Translations under genes and position numbers: made by a program
The notes under the pieces: model-generated
What the model saw: the letters and a program-made list of their open reading frames with translations, nothing else
Told to the model about the DNA's origin: nothing
Database searches by the model: none
Part shown: piece by piece, positions 33,161 to 42,366 of the stretch
Layout of the letters: every line of letters starts with the position of its first letter
Position numbering within the stretch: position 1 is the first letter of the stretch
Assembly: GCF_001676875.1 (NCBI RefSeq)
Contig: NZ_JYKA01000023.1
Coordinates: forward strand, 1 to 64,000
DNA length: 64,000 nt
From: Chromobacterium subtsugae
Lineage (GTDB): Bacteria; Pseudomonadota; Gammaproteobacteria; Burkholderiales; Chromobacteriaceae
Direction: 5' to 3'

Positions 33161-36100
33161 TCAACCCCGGTCCGGCGCCGGCTCCGCGGCAAGCAAGCGC
33201 TGCCAGGCCCCGTCGTCGCGCCACTGCCGGCACCAGCCAGGCACCTCGTCCGCCGGCATCGGCGCCGCTATGCCCAGGCCCTGGGCATAACGGCAACCCA
33301 GCTGGCGCAGCAGCATGCCGTGCGCCAGCGTCTCCACGCCCTCGGCGACCACCTGCCGGCTCAAGGCCGATGCCAGCTGGATCACGCTTTCGACGACGCG
33401 CCGGTCTTCCTGGTTGCCCAGCATGTCGCTGACGAAGCTCAAGTCCACCTTCAGGGTATCCACTGGCAATCGGCGCAGAAAGGTCAGCGAAGCATAGCCG
33501 GTGCCGAAATCGTCCAGCGCGAAGCGCACGCCCAGTTCGCGGCAGCGCTCCATCACCCGCGTCGCCTGCTCCACATCGGTGATGGCGGCGCTTTCCAGCA
33601 CCTCCAGTTCCAGATAGCCGGACGGGACCGCGGGGTGGCGGCCCAGGATCGCTTCCAGCTCGCCGCAGAAATTCGGCCGCAGCAGCAGGCTGGCGCTGAT
33701 ATTGGCGCTGACCCGTATGTTCAGGCCGCGCCCCACCCATTCGGCGGCCTGCGCCAACGCGGCGTCCAGCACCCACAGGTCGAACGCCAGCTCCAGCTCG
33801 TTGCCGCGCAGATGCGGCAGAAACTCGGCCGGCGCCAGCAGGCCGCGCTTGGGGTGGCGCCAGCGGATCAGCGCCTCCACGCCGATGACCTCGCCGTCGA
33901 ACAGGTTCACCTTGGGCTGGTAGTGCAGCACGAACTCCTTCCGGGCCAGGCCGCGGCGCAGCATATCCAGCAACTGCCGATGCGATTGCGCCTTGCGGTC
34001 GTTTTCCGGATCGAACAGCTGGTAACGGTTCTTGCCGCCGTCCTTGGCCAGGTACATCGCCTGGTCGGCATGGCGCAGCAGCGTGTCCGCGTCGACATTG
34101 TCCTGCGGGTACAGGCTGACGCCAATGCTGGCGGTCACGCGCACCTCCGCCTCGCCCAGACGCACCGGCGTGGCCACCGCGCTCAGGATGCGGTCCAGCA
34201 CCAGCATGCACTCCTCCAGCGTGCCGACATCGGACAGCAGCACCACGAACTCGTCGCCGCCCAGCCGCGCCAGGGTGTCGTCGGCGCGCAGTATCGATTT
34301 CAGATGGCGGCTCACCGCCACCAGCAGCTGGTCGCCCGCCGCATGGCCGTGCTGGTCGTTCACCGCCTTGAACCCGTCCAGATCGAGGAAGCACACCGCG
34401 CAGGACTTGCCGCTGCGATTGGCGCGGATGATGGCCTGGTTCAGGCGGTCGGACAGCAGCCGCCGGTTGGGAATGCCGGTGAGTGGGTCGAAATGCGCTA
34501 CCCGGTCCAGCTCGGCTTCGTGCGCCTTGAGCTTGGTGATGTCGGAAAAAATGCCGATGTAGTGCAAAACTTCGCCCTGAGCGTCGCGCACCACCGAAAT
34601 GGACAGCAGTTCGGCGTACAACTCGCCGTTCTTGCGCTGGTTCCACAGCTCGCCGCGCCAGAAATCGTGCCCCAGCACCGACTGCCACAAATCCTCGTAG
34701 AATTCGGCCGACTGCTGGCCGGACGACAGCATGCTGGGCTTGCGGCCTATCGCCTCCTCGGCGCTGTAGCCGGTGATGCGGGTGAAGGCGCTGTTGACCT
34801 TGGTGATCACGCCCTCGCGGCTCACCATCAGAATGCCCTCGTAGCTGCTGTCGAACACCGCCGCCGCTTCCTTCTGCGTCTGTTCGAACACTTTGCGCTC
34901 GGTGATGTCGGTATGGGTGCCCGACATCATCAGCGCCTCGCCCTCGTCGCTGCGCTCCACCACCCGGCCCCGCGACAGAATCCAGCGCCAGTCGCCGCCG
35001 CGGGTGCGGCAGCGTATCTCCACCTCATGGCTGGCCAGCTCGCCGCGCAGATTGCCCTGGATCGACGACCGCGTCCGTTCGACATCCTCCGGATGGACAT
35101 GGTCGTACCAATTCTCGGCGGTGATGCGCATTTCGCCTGGACCGTAACCGAGCATGCTTTCCCAGCGCGGGCTCACCTGAAAGCTGCCGCTTTTCAGGTT
35201 CCAGTCCCAGTAGCCCTGGTCCGAACCGTCTATCACCCGCGCCAGCTGCTGTTCGCGGCTGCGCAATGCCTGCTCGGCGCGATGCTGCTCGGTCAAGTCG
35301 CGGCCGAAAGCCATGTATCGGCCGTCCTTCAAGCGCCCGGTGGTCAGGTCGACGCAGATGCTGCCGCCCTGCTTCAGCCGCAGCAGCCACTCCGAACGCT
35401 GGAACGGCCCGTTGCTCAGCTTGGCCAGATGCTCGGGCAGCGCGCCCAGGCATTCCGGCGCAACCAGGTCGCGGATATGCATGGACTTCAACTCTTCCAG
35501 CACGTGCCCTGTCAGCCGGCAGGCCGCCGGATTGGCGAAGATGTAATAACCGTCGGCGTCGGTCACCCAGATGGCGTCGCCCGCCTCGTTCAGCACCAGC
35601 CGCAGGTCGTCGTCCACCCGCTTGCGCTCGGTGACGTCGGACAAATTGCCCACCAACCGCAGCGCCGCGCCCTTGTCGTCCCATTCCACCGCTCGGCCGC
35701 GCACCTGCAGCCAGCGCACGCCGTCGTCCTGTCGCGCCAGGCGGAACTCCAGTTCGATGCGCGGCGTCTTGCCGCGGCGATGGGCCTCGATCGCCTGCAG
35801 CACGAAAGGCAGATCCGCCGGGTGCACCAGTTGCCGGAAAAAGCGGAAATCGCCGGTATCGTCCTCCGCCCGCGTGCCGGTCACCTCGTAATAGCGCGGC
35901 GAACGGTAGACTCTCCCGGTGCGCAGGTCCCAATCCCAGAAGCCGTCGCTGGTCGCTTCCGCCACCAGCTGCAGCCGCGCTTCGCTGGCCTTCAGCTGCA
36001 TCGATATCTGCTTGCGGTCGGTGATGTCCTGCACCGTGCCGTACAAGCCGACGATCTTGCCCTCCGCGCCGTGCTTGGCCTCGCCGCGCGCCGTCACCCA

Positions 36101-37339
36101 GCACGCGGCGCCGTCCGGCCTCTGCAGCTCCAGATCGCAGTCGTAGCCCAAGCCTATCAGGCGGCAGCGCTCCACCACTTCGGACAGCACGGTCCAGCTC
36201 TCCTTGACGAAATAGCGCTGTATCGCCGGGTAGCCCGGCGGCGGCGCGCGATTGTCCAGGCCGAACAGCCGGTAAACTTCGTGCGACCAGCGATGCGTGT
36301 CCGTCTCCAAGTCCCAGGACCAGTTGCCGATGCCGGCCAACTGCTGCGCCTGGCGCAGCGCCGCCTCGCTCGCCTGCAGCGCCTCCTCGGCCGCCTTGTG
36401 CACGGTGATGTCGCGCGAAATGCCGAACAACCCCCCCAGGCGTCCATCCGGGCTGTAAATCGGCCCCTTGGTCACCAGAAACACCAGCTTCTCGCCGTTC
36501 TGCAGCGTCAGCAATTCCTCGTGGGTCTGCACGCGCCCGCCCTGCATGATGACGCGGTCGCTGGCCATCACTTCCCGCGCCGTCTCCGCGTCGAAAACCT
36601 CACGGTCGTCCTGGCCCAGCACCTCCTTGCCGCTCTTGCCGACAAAAGCCAGGCCGGCGCGGTTCACCAGCAGGTAGCGCCCTTGCGGATCCTTGACGAA
36701 GATGGCGTCCGATGTGCTGGACACCACCGCGTCCAGCAGCCTGCGGTTGAGCTCAACCCGCGCCAACGCATGCCGCAGCGCGGCGTTGAACAAGCTGGCC
36801 GCCAAGCCGTTGGCCACCAGGAAGGCCAGCTGCAAGCGCTCGGTCCAGGGCGTCAGCGGATCATGCAGATAAGGCGTCGCCATCAGATCGGCCGCCAGCG
36901 CGGCCAATACGGTAGCCAGCAGGCCCGGCCCCAGCCCGCCGATGCCGGCGCTCAGGATGACCGGCAGGGCCAGCAGCATCAGCATGGGATGGCTGTCGCC
37001 GCCCAGCAGCAGCTGGCGCAGCCCCAACGCGCAGGCGGTAAGCGCCAGCGCCGCGGCATAGCCGCGCCAGCCCGACCAGCGGTCCGGATTCATGCCGCTG
37101 GACACGGCCCCCAGCCAGGTCAGCGACGCCGGCGCCTCGGCTGCCGGCACCGAGCGCAGCAGCAGCGACAGCAAGACGGCGGAGACCGCGACGAAGGCGA
37201 CTCCCTTGACCAGCGGCAACGGCAGCAAGCGGCCCGTTTCCGCCCCAACCGGCAGCTGATCGGCGAAGAAAATCCAAGCCAGGGCAAAAAGAACATAGCT
37301 GCTTACGGCAAGCAGGATGAATTTCATCCGCGGGCTCAT
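33161..37339 (-). CDS. Large membrane-anchored six-PAS GGDEF-EAL cyclic-di-GMP protein
   Basis: A 1392-residue signalling protein. About five to six N-terminal membrane helices (about 6-195, including a DUF4118-like stretch) are followed by six consecutive PAS/PAC modules (about 220-930). Then comes a GGDEF domain with intact ARLGGDEFVVLL near 1020 and an EAL domain with GVEALIRW near 1150. EAL residues for catalysis are present: ELEVLES, DDFGTGYAS, LKVD and AEGVET. Both synthesis and breakdown of c-di-GMP are therefore possible. The PAS DWDL/GYWDWNL segments suggest PAS_3-type folds. I prefer the ATG at 37339 because GGGG lies 7 bases upstream; 37345 is an alternative. An extended -10-like TGCTATAC lies near 37460. 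Confidence 0.93.
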   Translation of the reverse strand: MSPRMKFILLAVSSYVLFALAWIFFADQLPVGAETGRLLPLPLVKGVAFVAVSAVLLSLLLRSVPAAEAPASLTWLGAVSSGMNPDRWSGWRGYAAALALTACALGLRQLLLGGDSHPMLMLLALPVILSAGIGGLGPGLLATVLAALAADLMATPYLHDPLTPWTERLQLAFLVANGLAASLFNAALRHALARVELNRRLLDAVVSSTSDAIFVKDPQGRYLLVNRAGLAFVGKSGKEVLGQDDREVFDAETAREVMASDRVIMQGGRVQTHEELLTLQNGEKLVFLVTKGPIYSPDGRLGGLFGISRDITVHKAAEEALQASEAALRQAQQLAGIGNWSWDLETDTHRWSHEVYRLFGLDNRAPPPGYPAIQRYFVKESWTVLSEVVERCRLIGLGYDCDLELQRPDGAACWVTARGEAKHGAEGKIVGLYGTVQDITDRKQISMQLKASEARLQLVAEATSDGFWDWDLRTGRVYRSPRYYEVTGTRAEDDTGDFRFFRQLVHPADLPFVLQAIEAHRRGKTPRIELEFRLARQDDGVRWLQVRGRAVEWDDKGAALRLVGNLSDVTERKRVDDDLRLVLNEAGDAIWVTDADGYYIFANPAACRLTGHVLEELKSMHIRDLVAPECLGALPEHLAKLSNGPFQRSEWLLRLKQGGSICVDLTTGRLKDGRYMAFGRDLTEQHRAEQALRSREQQLARVIDGSDQGYWDWNLKSGSFQVSPRWESMLGYGPGEMRITAENWYDHVHPEDVERTRSSIQGNLRGELASHEVEIRCRTRGGDWRWILSRGRVVERSDEGEALMMSGTHTDITERKVFEQTQKEAAAVFDSSYEGILMVSREGVITKVNSAFTRITGYSAEEAIGRKPSMLSSGQQSAEFYEDLWQSVLGHDFWRGELWNQRKNGELYAELLSISVVRDAQGEVLHYIGIFSDITKLKAHEAELDRVAHFDPLTGIPNRRLLSDRLNQAIIRANRSGKSCAVCFLDLDGFKAVNDQHGHAAGDQLLVAVSRHLKSILRADDTLARLGGDEFVVLLSDVGTLEECMLVLDRILSAVATPVRLGEAEVRVTASIGVSLYPQDNVDADTLLRHADQAMYLAKDGGKNRYQLFDPENDRKAQSHRQLLDMLRRGLARKEFVLHYQPKVNLFDGEVIGVEALIRWRHPKRGLLAPAEFLPHLRGNELELAFDLWVLDAALAQAAEWVGRGLNIRVSANISASLLLRPNFCGELEAILGRHPAVPSGYLELEVLESAAITDVEQATRVMERCRELGVRFALDDFGTGYASLTFLRRLPVDTLKVDLSFVSDMLGNQEDRRVVESVIQLASALSRQVVAEGVETLAHGMLLRQLGCRYAQGLGIAAPMPADEVPGWCRQWRDDGAWQRLLAAEPAPDRG

Positions 37340-37585
37340 CGGCATACCCCATTTCCCCAAAGTCTGGCTGGCAGGCAGTCGTCCCGATGCCGGACCGCAA
37401 GCCCGCGGCGGACAGCAATTCAGCGGGGGTATCGACCGCTCGCGGGCGCACCCAATAACGGTATAGCACTCCTCGCGCCGTCGCCGGGCATTGTCCCGCG
37501 CCGCCGCGCGCCGCGAATGCGCCAATATTGGTTTGAGTATGAACTATGATTGGGCGGTAACCCCTTGTCGCGCGAGGAAATGGGG

Positions 37586-38410
37586 ATGGAGTTTCTGTTC
37601 GATCTGGATGATCCCCTGCAATGTCTGGAGCAGATCTACCAACAACTCAGCCCGATGGTGGTGGCCTTCCAGCCGCAGCAGCCCGGCGCCAAGCCCGGAC
37701 GCTGCTTCGGCAGCGGCCTGCTGCTGGACTACCGCGGCGAGAAATTCATCGTCACCGCGGAAGCGGTGTTGGCCGAGGCCTGCGTCGCCCACGGCCAGCA
37801 AGTGCTGGCCTGCGTCGACAAGCTGCAGCTGCCGCTGCAGGATCTGGCCTGCGCCAGTCCGCAGCACATGGACATCGCCGCCATCCACCTGCCGCAGCCC
37901 TGGCTGGAGCGGCACGCCCCGCCGCATGGTTTCGCGCTGGATCACGGCGGCGCGCCCGACCCGCTTGCCAGCGCCTTCACCCTGCTGCTGGGCCACCCGG
38001 TGCGCGGCCCCAAACCCGCCAGCCAGCTGAATAGCCATATCGGCATCGTATCCCGCGCCTACCGCGGCGACAGCCGCCGCAGCCAGGTGATCCACCCCCT
38101 GTTCGTCGAGTTCGACAGCCGCGACATCCTCAGCCGCGCCAAGCTGGACAAGGCCGGCCTGCAAGAGTACTACCAGCTGTGCGGCGCGCCGGCGATCAGC
38201 CTGTACCACTCGTTCCAGGACGACAGCAACCGGCTCACCGCCTATCTGCAGGGCGTGGTAGTGGAGTGGGACCGCGACGGCATCGGCGCCACCGCTTCCA
38301 GCGCCGCGCTGCTGCCGGGCTTTCTCGACAACTTCCTGCAGCAACTGCGGCGCGGCGACGCCCACGGCCGCGCCGAAGTCGCGTCGCTGCTGGAGAAATA
38401 CCGCCGCTAG
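37586..38410 (+). CDS. Hypothetical protein resembling a degenerate trypsin-like protease
   Basis: A 274-residue cytoplasmic protein beginning MEFLFDLDDPLQCLEQIYQQL. The order GRCFGSGLLLDYRGEKFIVTAEAVLAEA, then MDIAAIHLP, then LLLGHPV and CGAPAISLYHSF parallels trypsin-fold stress proteases (GSG...VTAAHV, D-I-A, G-x-S-G). The catalytic histidine position reads Glu/Ala and the serine motif is not conserved, so it is probably inactive. This likeness is by eye only. The ATG at 37586 has GAGG about 8 bases upstream. It overlaps the stop of the convergent paiB-like gene by 4 bases. Confidence 0.7.
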   Translation: MEFLFDLDDPLQCLEQIYQQLSPMVVAFQPQQPGAKPGRCFGSGLLLDYRGEKFIVTAEAVLAEACVAHGQQVLACVDKLQLPLQDLACASPQHMDIAAIHLPQPWLERHAPPHGFALDHGGAPDPLASAFTLLLGHPVRGPKPASQLNSHIGIVSRAYRGDSRRSQVIHPLFVEFDSRDILSRAKLDKAGLQEYYQLCGAPAISLYHSFQDDSNRLTAYLQGVVVEWDRDGIGATASSAALLPGFLDNFLQQLRRGDAHGRAEVASLLEKYRR

Positions 38411-39024
38411 CGGCGTTCGGCCATCCTGTCCGCCAGTTCGGCGCCCCGCGAAGCCAGGCCGCGCCGCACGCTGTCGCGGGTGGCTTCGGCCTGGTTCTGG
38501 CTGAGCTTGAACTTGCCCTCCAGCCGCGCCACTTCCAGCTCGATGCCGACGATCGCCCCCAGCAGCTTGCCGATGTAATCTGCCGGCGCGTCCGCCACTT
38601 TCCAGGGCGTCTCGAAGCCGGCTTCATGCGTGCGGGTCAGCTCGTCCAACAGGCCGCGCAGCCAGGCCGCATCCTCCACCGCCCGCAGCCGGCCATAGGC
38701 GTGCGCCACCGCGTAGTTCCAGGTGGGCACCACCTTGCCGTGCTCGGCCTTGGCCGGATACCACGACGGCGTCACGTAGGCGTCGCCGCCGTGAAAAACG
38801 GCCAGCGCGTCCGCGCCGCCCTCCAACAGCCGCCACAGCGGATTGGCCCGCGCCACATGGCCGCACAGCCGCAACACGCCGCCCTCTTCGCGCGCGAGCA
38901 GCGGGATGTGGTCGGCGATCAAACCGTCCGGCCCGTTCAGCGTCAGCGTGGCCAGCGGCCGCGCCCTCATCAGCCGCAGCAGGGCCTCGCGGTCGCCGAC
39001 GGCGAAATGCTTGGGCAGATACAT
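38407..39024 (-). CDS. FMN-binding PaiB-like protein
   Basis: A 205-residue protein of the PaiB/FMN_bind_2 family beginning MYLPKHFAVGDREALLRLMRA. The signature PLATLTLNGPDGLIADHIPLL and the segment VFHGGDAYVTPSWYP with VVPTWNYAVAHAYG are characteristic of this split-barrel fold. Bacillus PaiB is described as a negative regulator of sporulation and protease genes, but many homologues are simply FMN or heme-utilisation-related proteins. It is divergent from the LacI-type regulator at 39157. Confidence 0.92.
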   Translation of the reverse strand: MYLPKHFAVGDREALLRLMRARPLATLTLNGPDGLIADHIPLLAREEGGVLRLCGHVARANPLWRLLEGGADALAVFHGGDAYVTPSWYPAKAEHGKVVPTWNYAVAHAYGRLRAVEDAAWLRGLLDELTRTHEAGFETPWKVADAPADYIGKLLGAIVGIELEVARLEGKFKLSQNQAEATRDSVRRGLASRGAELADRMAERR

Positions 39025-39156
39025 GGCGCTCTCCGGCAAAAACTTGACCATACAATCAATCGTCATCGCCGGACAAGGACCGCGCGCGCCGGCTGCGCTA
39101 CAATAGCCGAGCCCGGCCGCCATCGCCGCCGGACGCGCATTTGCCACAGGAAACCC

Positions 39157-40176
39157 ATGTCGAGAAAACCGCGGATCCGCTCCGGCGGCGGCGCCACCAT
39201 GCACGACGTCGCCCGCGCCGCCGGCGTCAGCGCCATCACCGTATCGCGGGCGCTGAACCAGCCGCAGCAAGTATCGCCGCAGCTGCGCGAAAAAGTGATG
39301 CAGGCGGTGGACGCGCTGGCTTACGTGCCCAGCCGCTCCGCGCGCACGCTGGCCTCGGCGCGCTCTCGCACCGTGCTGGTGCTGATCCCCTCGCTGGACA
39401 ACACGGTGTTCCTCGACACGCTGGCCGGCATCGAAAGCGTGCTGGACGCCGCCGGCTACCAGATGCTGATAGGCAACAGCCATTACAGCGCCGAACAGGA
39501 GCTGCTGCTGCTGCGCGCCTACCTGCAGCACCAGCCGGACGGCGTGCTGCTCACCGGCCTGACCCATGCCGCGCCGTTCGAAGATATCCTGCGCCGGCGC
39601 GCGCTGCCGGCGGTGTACATGATGGACCTGGCCGACGATGGCCGCTGCTGCGTCGGTTTTTCCCAGGAGGCGGCCGGCGCCGCCATCACCCGCCACCTGC
39701 TGGAGCGGGGCAAGCGCCGCATCGGCTTTCTGGGCGCCCAATTGGATGAGCGGGTGATGAAGCGGCTGGACGGCTACCGCGCCGCGCTGGATGCCGCCGG
39801 TCTGCGCGACGCCGGCCTGGAATGGCTGGACCCGTCGCCGTCCAGCATGCGGATGGGCGCCGACATGCTGGACGCCGCGCTGGCGGCGCGGCCCGACTGC
39901 GACGCGCTGTTCTGCTGCAACGACGACCTGGCCATCGGCGCGCTGGCGCGCTGCCAGCAACTGGGCATCGCCGTGCCGCAACGGCTGGCGCTGGCCGGCT
40001 TCAACGATTTGCAGCCCTCCGCCTGGTGCACGCCCGCCCTCACCACCGTGGCCACCCCGCGCCGCGAGATCGGCAGCCATGCCGCGCGCCAGCTGCTGCG
40101 GATGATAGACGGCGGCGAGCCCGACGCTCTGCAGACCGATCTAGGCTTCCAGCTGATGCTGCGCCGCAGCAGCTGA
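39157..40176 (+). CDS. gntR: LacI-family regulator of gluconate genes (GntR-type)
   Basis: A 339-residue repressor. The helix-turn-helix TMHDVARAAGVSAITVSRAL (about 14-33) and hinge YVPSRSARTLASARS are standard for LacI. The C-terminal sugar-binding domain (about 65-335) has VLLTGLTHAA, RIGFLGAQLDER and CNDDLAIGALARC. It lies directly upstream of two copies of the palindrome TGTTAGCGCTAACA and of gntK, so it should repress gluconate kinase and the carrier until gluconate or a derivative binds. TACAAT near 39099 could be its own -10. Confidence 0.9.
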   Translation: MSRKPRIRSGGGATMHDVARAAGVSAITVSRALNQPQQVSPQLREKVMQAVDALAYVPSRSARTLASARSRTVLVLIPSLDNTVFLDTLAGIESVLDAAGYQMLIGNSHYSAEQELLLLRAYLQHQPDGVLLTGLTHAAPFEDILRRRALPAVYMMDLADDGRCCVGFSQEAAGAAITRHLLERGKRRIGFLGAQLDERVMKRLDGYRAALDAAGLRDAGLEWLDPSPSSMRMGADMLDAALAARPDCDALFCCNDDLAIGALARCQQLGIAVPQRLALAGFNDLQPSAWCTPALTTVATPRREIGSHAARQLLRMIDGGEPDALQTDLGFQLMLRRSS

Positions 40177-40285
40177 AAGCCAGCGCCGGCGGGCCTTCCG
40201 CCTTGGATGCCGCCGCGTTGCGCGGCGACTACATATTTCCCGCGCCCGGCCGAAAACTTGATCCCGCTGCTTGTTATCGCAGATT

Positions 40286-40299
40286 TGTTAGCGCTAACA
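40286..40299 (+). promoter_or_regulatory. GntR operator 1
   Basis: TGTTAGCGCTAACA is a perfect palindrome of the LacI-family type and resembles the enterobacterial GntR sites. It lies 66 bases, centre to centre, upstream of an identical copy at the gntK start. That is a distance compatible with DNA looping. Confidence 0.8.
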
Positions 40300-40350
40300 T
40301 CCGCAGACAGATCGCGCCGGCCAAACCGCCGGCCATCATTTCAACCATCA

Positions 40351-40366
40351 ATGTTAGCGCTAACAT
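40351..40366 (+). promoter_or_regulatory. GntR operator 2, overlapping the gntK start codon
   Basis: ATGTTAGCGCTAACAT is a perfect 16-base palindrome. Its last bases are the first two bases of the gntK ATG (40365). No Shine-Dalgarno sequence can fit between it and the ATG. Confidence 0.8.
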
Positions 40367-40865
40367 GAAATACGGAAATATCGTGGTGATGGGCGTGGCC
40401 GGCTGCGGCAAAAGCAGCGCCGGCCGGCTGCTGGCCGAGGCCTTGAACGCCAGCTTCATCGAAGGCGACAGCTTCCATCCGCCGGAAAACATCGCGCGGA
40501 TGCGCGCCGGCGTCCCGCTCAACGACGCCGACCGCGCCGGCTGGCTGGCCAATCTGGCCGAGCGGCTGCGCCAGGGCCGCGCCGACGGCGAACGCATGGT
40601 GCTGGCCTGTTCGGCGTTGAAGCGCCGCTACCGCGACGTGCTGCGCGGCGGCGACCCCGACCTCGCCTTCATCCACCTGGCCGGCGAGCGCGCGCTGATC
40701 GCCGAACGCATGCGCGAGCGCAGCGGCCACTTCATGCCGGAAAGCCTGCTGGACAGCCAGTTCGGAGATCTGGAAGCCCCCGGCGCCGACGAGCGCGCCA
40801 TCCACTGCGACATCCAGCAGCCGCCCGCCGCCTTGCTGCGGCAAATCCTGCAGGCGCTCGCCTGA
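40365..40865 (+). CDS. gntK: Gluconokinase
   Basis: A 166-residue kinase that makes 6-phosphogluconate. It begins MKYGNIVVMGVAGCGKSSAGRLLAE, with the P-loop GVAGCGKS at about 10-17. EGDSFHPPENIARMRAGVPLNDADRAGWL is diagnostic of thermosensitive-type gluconokinases, as are VLACSALKRRYRDVLR and the late FMPESLLDSQFGDLE. The length is typical. The start codon is part of operator 2, and the upstream region has no ribosome-binding site, so it may be translated from a leaderless or inefficient message. The alternative Met at residue 9 would cut off the strand before the P-loop. Confidence 0.94.
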   Translation: MKYGNIVVMGVAGCGKSSAGRLLAEALNASFIEGDSFHPPENIARMRAGVPLNDADRAGWLANLAERLRQGRADGERMVLACSALKRRYRDVLRGGDPDLAFIHLAGERALIAERMRERSGHFMPESLLDSQFGDLEAPGADERAIHCDIQQPPAALLRQILQALA

Positions 40866-40909
40866 ACGGACCCAGGCGGCATTCCCAAAGAAGAAAGAGG
40901 AGAACAACA

Positions 40910-42217
40910 ATGAACGCCCCGTCCCCGCACTCGTACAAGATTCCCACCCGCCGCTGGCGCATAGGCTGGCTGCTGGGCGTCGGCATCCTGGTCAATTATT
41001 TCGACCGCATCAGCCTGTCGGTGGCCGCGCCGCAGCTGCAGCAGGAGTTTGGACTCAGCAACGGCGAGCTGGGCCTGCTGTTCAGCGCCTTCTTCTGGAG
41101 CTACGCGCTGCTGCAGATTCCCACCGGCGTGATCCTGGACCGCTTCGGCGCCACCCGCATCGGCCGCCTGGGCGCGCTGCTATGGGGCGTGGCCGCCACC
41201 CTCACCGCCTGCGCCGGCGGCTTCGCCGGCATTTTCGCCGCCCGCGTGCTGCTGGGCGTCGCCGAGGCGCCGGGCTTCCCGGTCAGCGCCAAGGCCACCG
41301 GCTACTGGTTTCCGCGCCGCGAGCGGGCGATGGCCACCGCCATCTTCGACGCCGCCGCCAAATTCTCCAACGTGATAGGCGTGCCGCTGGTGGCGCTGGC
41401 GGTGGTGCACCTGGGCTGGCGCTGGGGCTTTGGCGTGTCGGCCATCCTCAGCGTGCTGTACTTCATCGCCTTCTACCTGCTCTACCGCGACCCCAGCGCC
41501 GACGCCAAGCTGAGCGAGGCCGAGCGCCAGTACATCATCCAGGGCGGCGCGGCCGAGGAAGGCGTCAGCCGGCAAGGGTCGCTGGCAATGCTGGGCTACC
41601 TGCTGCGCCAGCGCAAGGTGTGGGGGCTGTCCATCGGCTTCGCCGCCTACGGCTATGTGTTCTACCTGTTCCTGACCTGGCTGCCCGGCTACCTGGTGCA
41701 GGCGATGCACATGGACATCCTGAAATCGGCCTGGTTTTCCGCCATCCCGTGGCTGTTCGCCACCGTCGCCGACCTGTTCGTCGGCGGCTGGCTGATCGAC
41801 AAGCTGATCGCCCGCGGCCATGACGAAACCCGCGTGCGCAAGACGGTGCTGCTGTGCGGCATGGCCATGGGCATGGCGGTGTTCGGCGCGACCACCACCA
41901 CCGACCCCTACGTTGCCATCATCTGGATCACCATCGCGCTCAGCGGCCTGGCCGCAGCCGCGCCGGTGGGCTGGTCGCTGCCGTCGCTGATCGCGCCGCG
42001 CGGCGGCACCGGCACCGTCGGCGGCATCATGAATTTCGCCAACAACATGATGGGCGCGGTGGCTCCCATCGTCACCGGCATCATCGTCGGCGCCACCCAC
42101 TCCTTCGCCAACGCCTTTCTGGTGGCCGGCTTCATGCTGGTGATCGGCATCCTGGCCTTCGTGTTCCTGCTAGGCCGGATCGAACCGATTCCCGAACCCG
42201 GCGCGTCTTCCCGCTAA
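40910..42217 (+). CDS. MFS sugar-acid transporter (ACS family, probable gluconate carrier)
   Basis: A 435-residue polytopic protein with about 12 membrane helices. It begins with RRWRIGWLLGVGILVNYFDRISLSVAAP and has GVILDRFGATRIGRLGAL between helices 2 and 3, features of the anion:cation symporter group (glucarate, galactonate, hexuronate carriers). It follows gntK after 44 bases with AGAGGAGAAC before the ATG. Context suggests gluconate or a close sugar acid. In enterobacteria the gluconate permease belongs to the unrelated GntP family, so this is a different solution. A terminator follows. Confidence 0.9.
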   Translation: MNAPSPHSYKIPTRRWRIGWLLGVGILVNYFDRISLSVAAPQLQQEFGLSNGELGLLFSAFFWSYALLQIPTGVILDRFGATRIGRLGALLWGVAATLTACAGGFAGIFAARVLLGVAEAPGFPVSAKATGYWFPRRERAMATAIFDAAAKFSNVIGVPLVALAVVHLGWRWGFGVSAILSVLYFIAFYLLYRDPSADAKLSEAERQYIIQGGAAEEGVSRQGSLAMLGYLLRQRKVWGLSIGFAAYGYVFYLFLTWLPGYLVQAMHMDILKSAWFSAIPWLFATVADLFVGGWLIDKLIARGHDETRVRKTVLLCGMAMGMAVFGATTTTDPYVAIIWITIALSGLAAAAPVGWSLPSLIAPRGGTGTVGGIMNFANNMMGAVAPIVTGIIVGATHSFANAFLVAGFMLVIGILAFVFLLGRIEPIPEPGASSR

Positions 42218-42224
42218 GCACGCC

Positions 42225-42253
42225 AGCCCCGGCGCCCGCCGGGGCTTCTCTTT
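42225..42253 (+). terminator. Intrinsic terminator after the gluconate genes
   Basis: A 9-base-pair stem AGCCCCGGC / GCCGGGGCT (42225-42246) with a 4-base loop is followed by the pyrimidine-rich TCTCTTT. Confidence 0.7.
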
Positions 42254-42366
42254 CCCTTCCCTCCTCGCCGCAAATCCCTTGTGATGTCGCAATGCGGCAT
42301 CTAGGCTGGACTGAGTCGCACCCGAGCCGGACGGGCTCCGATTTCCACTCAGCGGGAGGGCGTGCC

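Noticed and set aside
33128-37549. A 1473-codon open frame on the plus strand
   Set aside because: It is antisense to the PAS-GGDEF-EAL gene, composed mainly of Gln, His, Ala and Arg with no domain; it is a GC-bias shadow.
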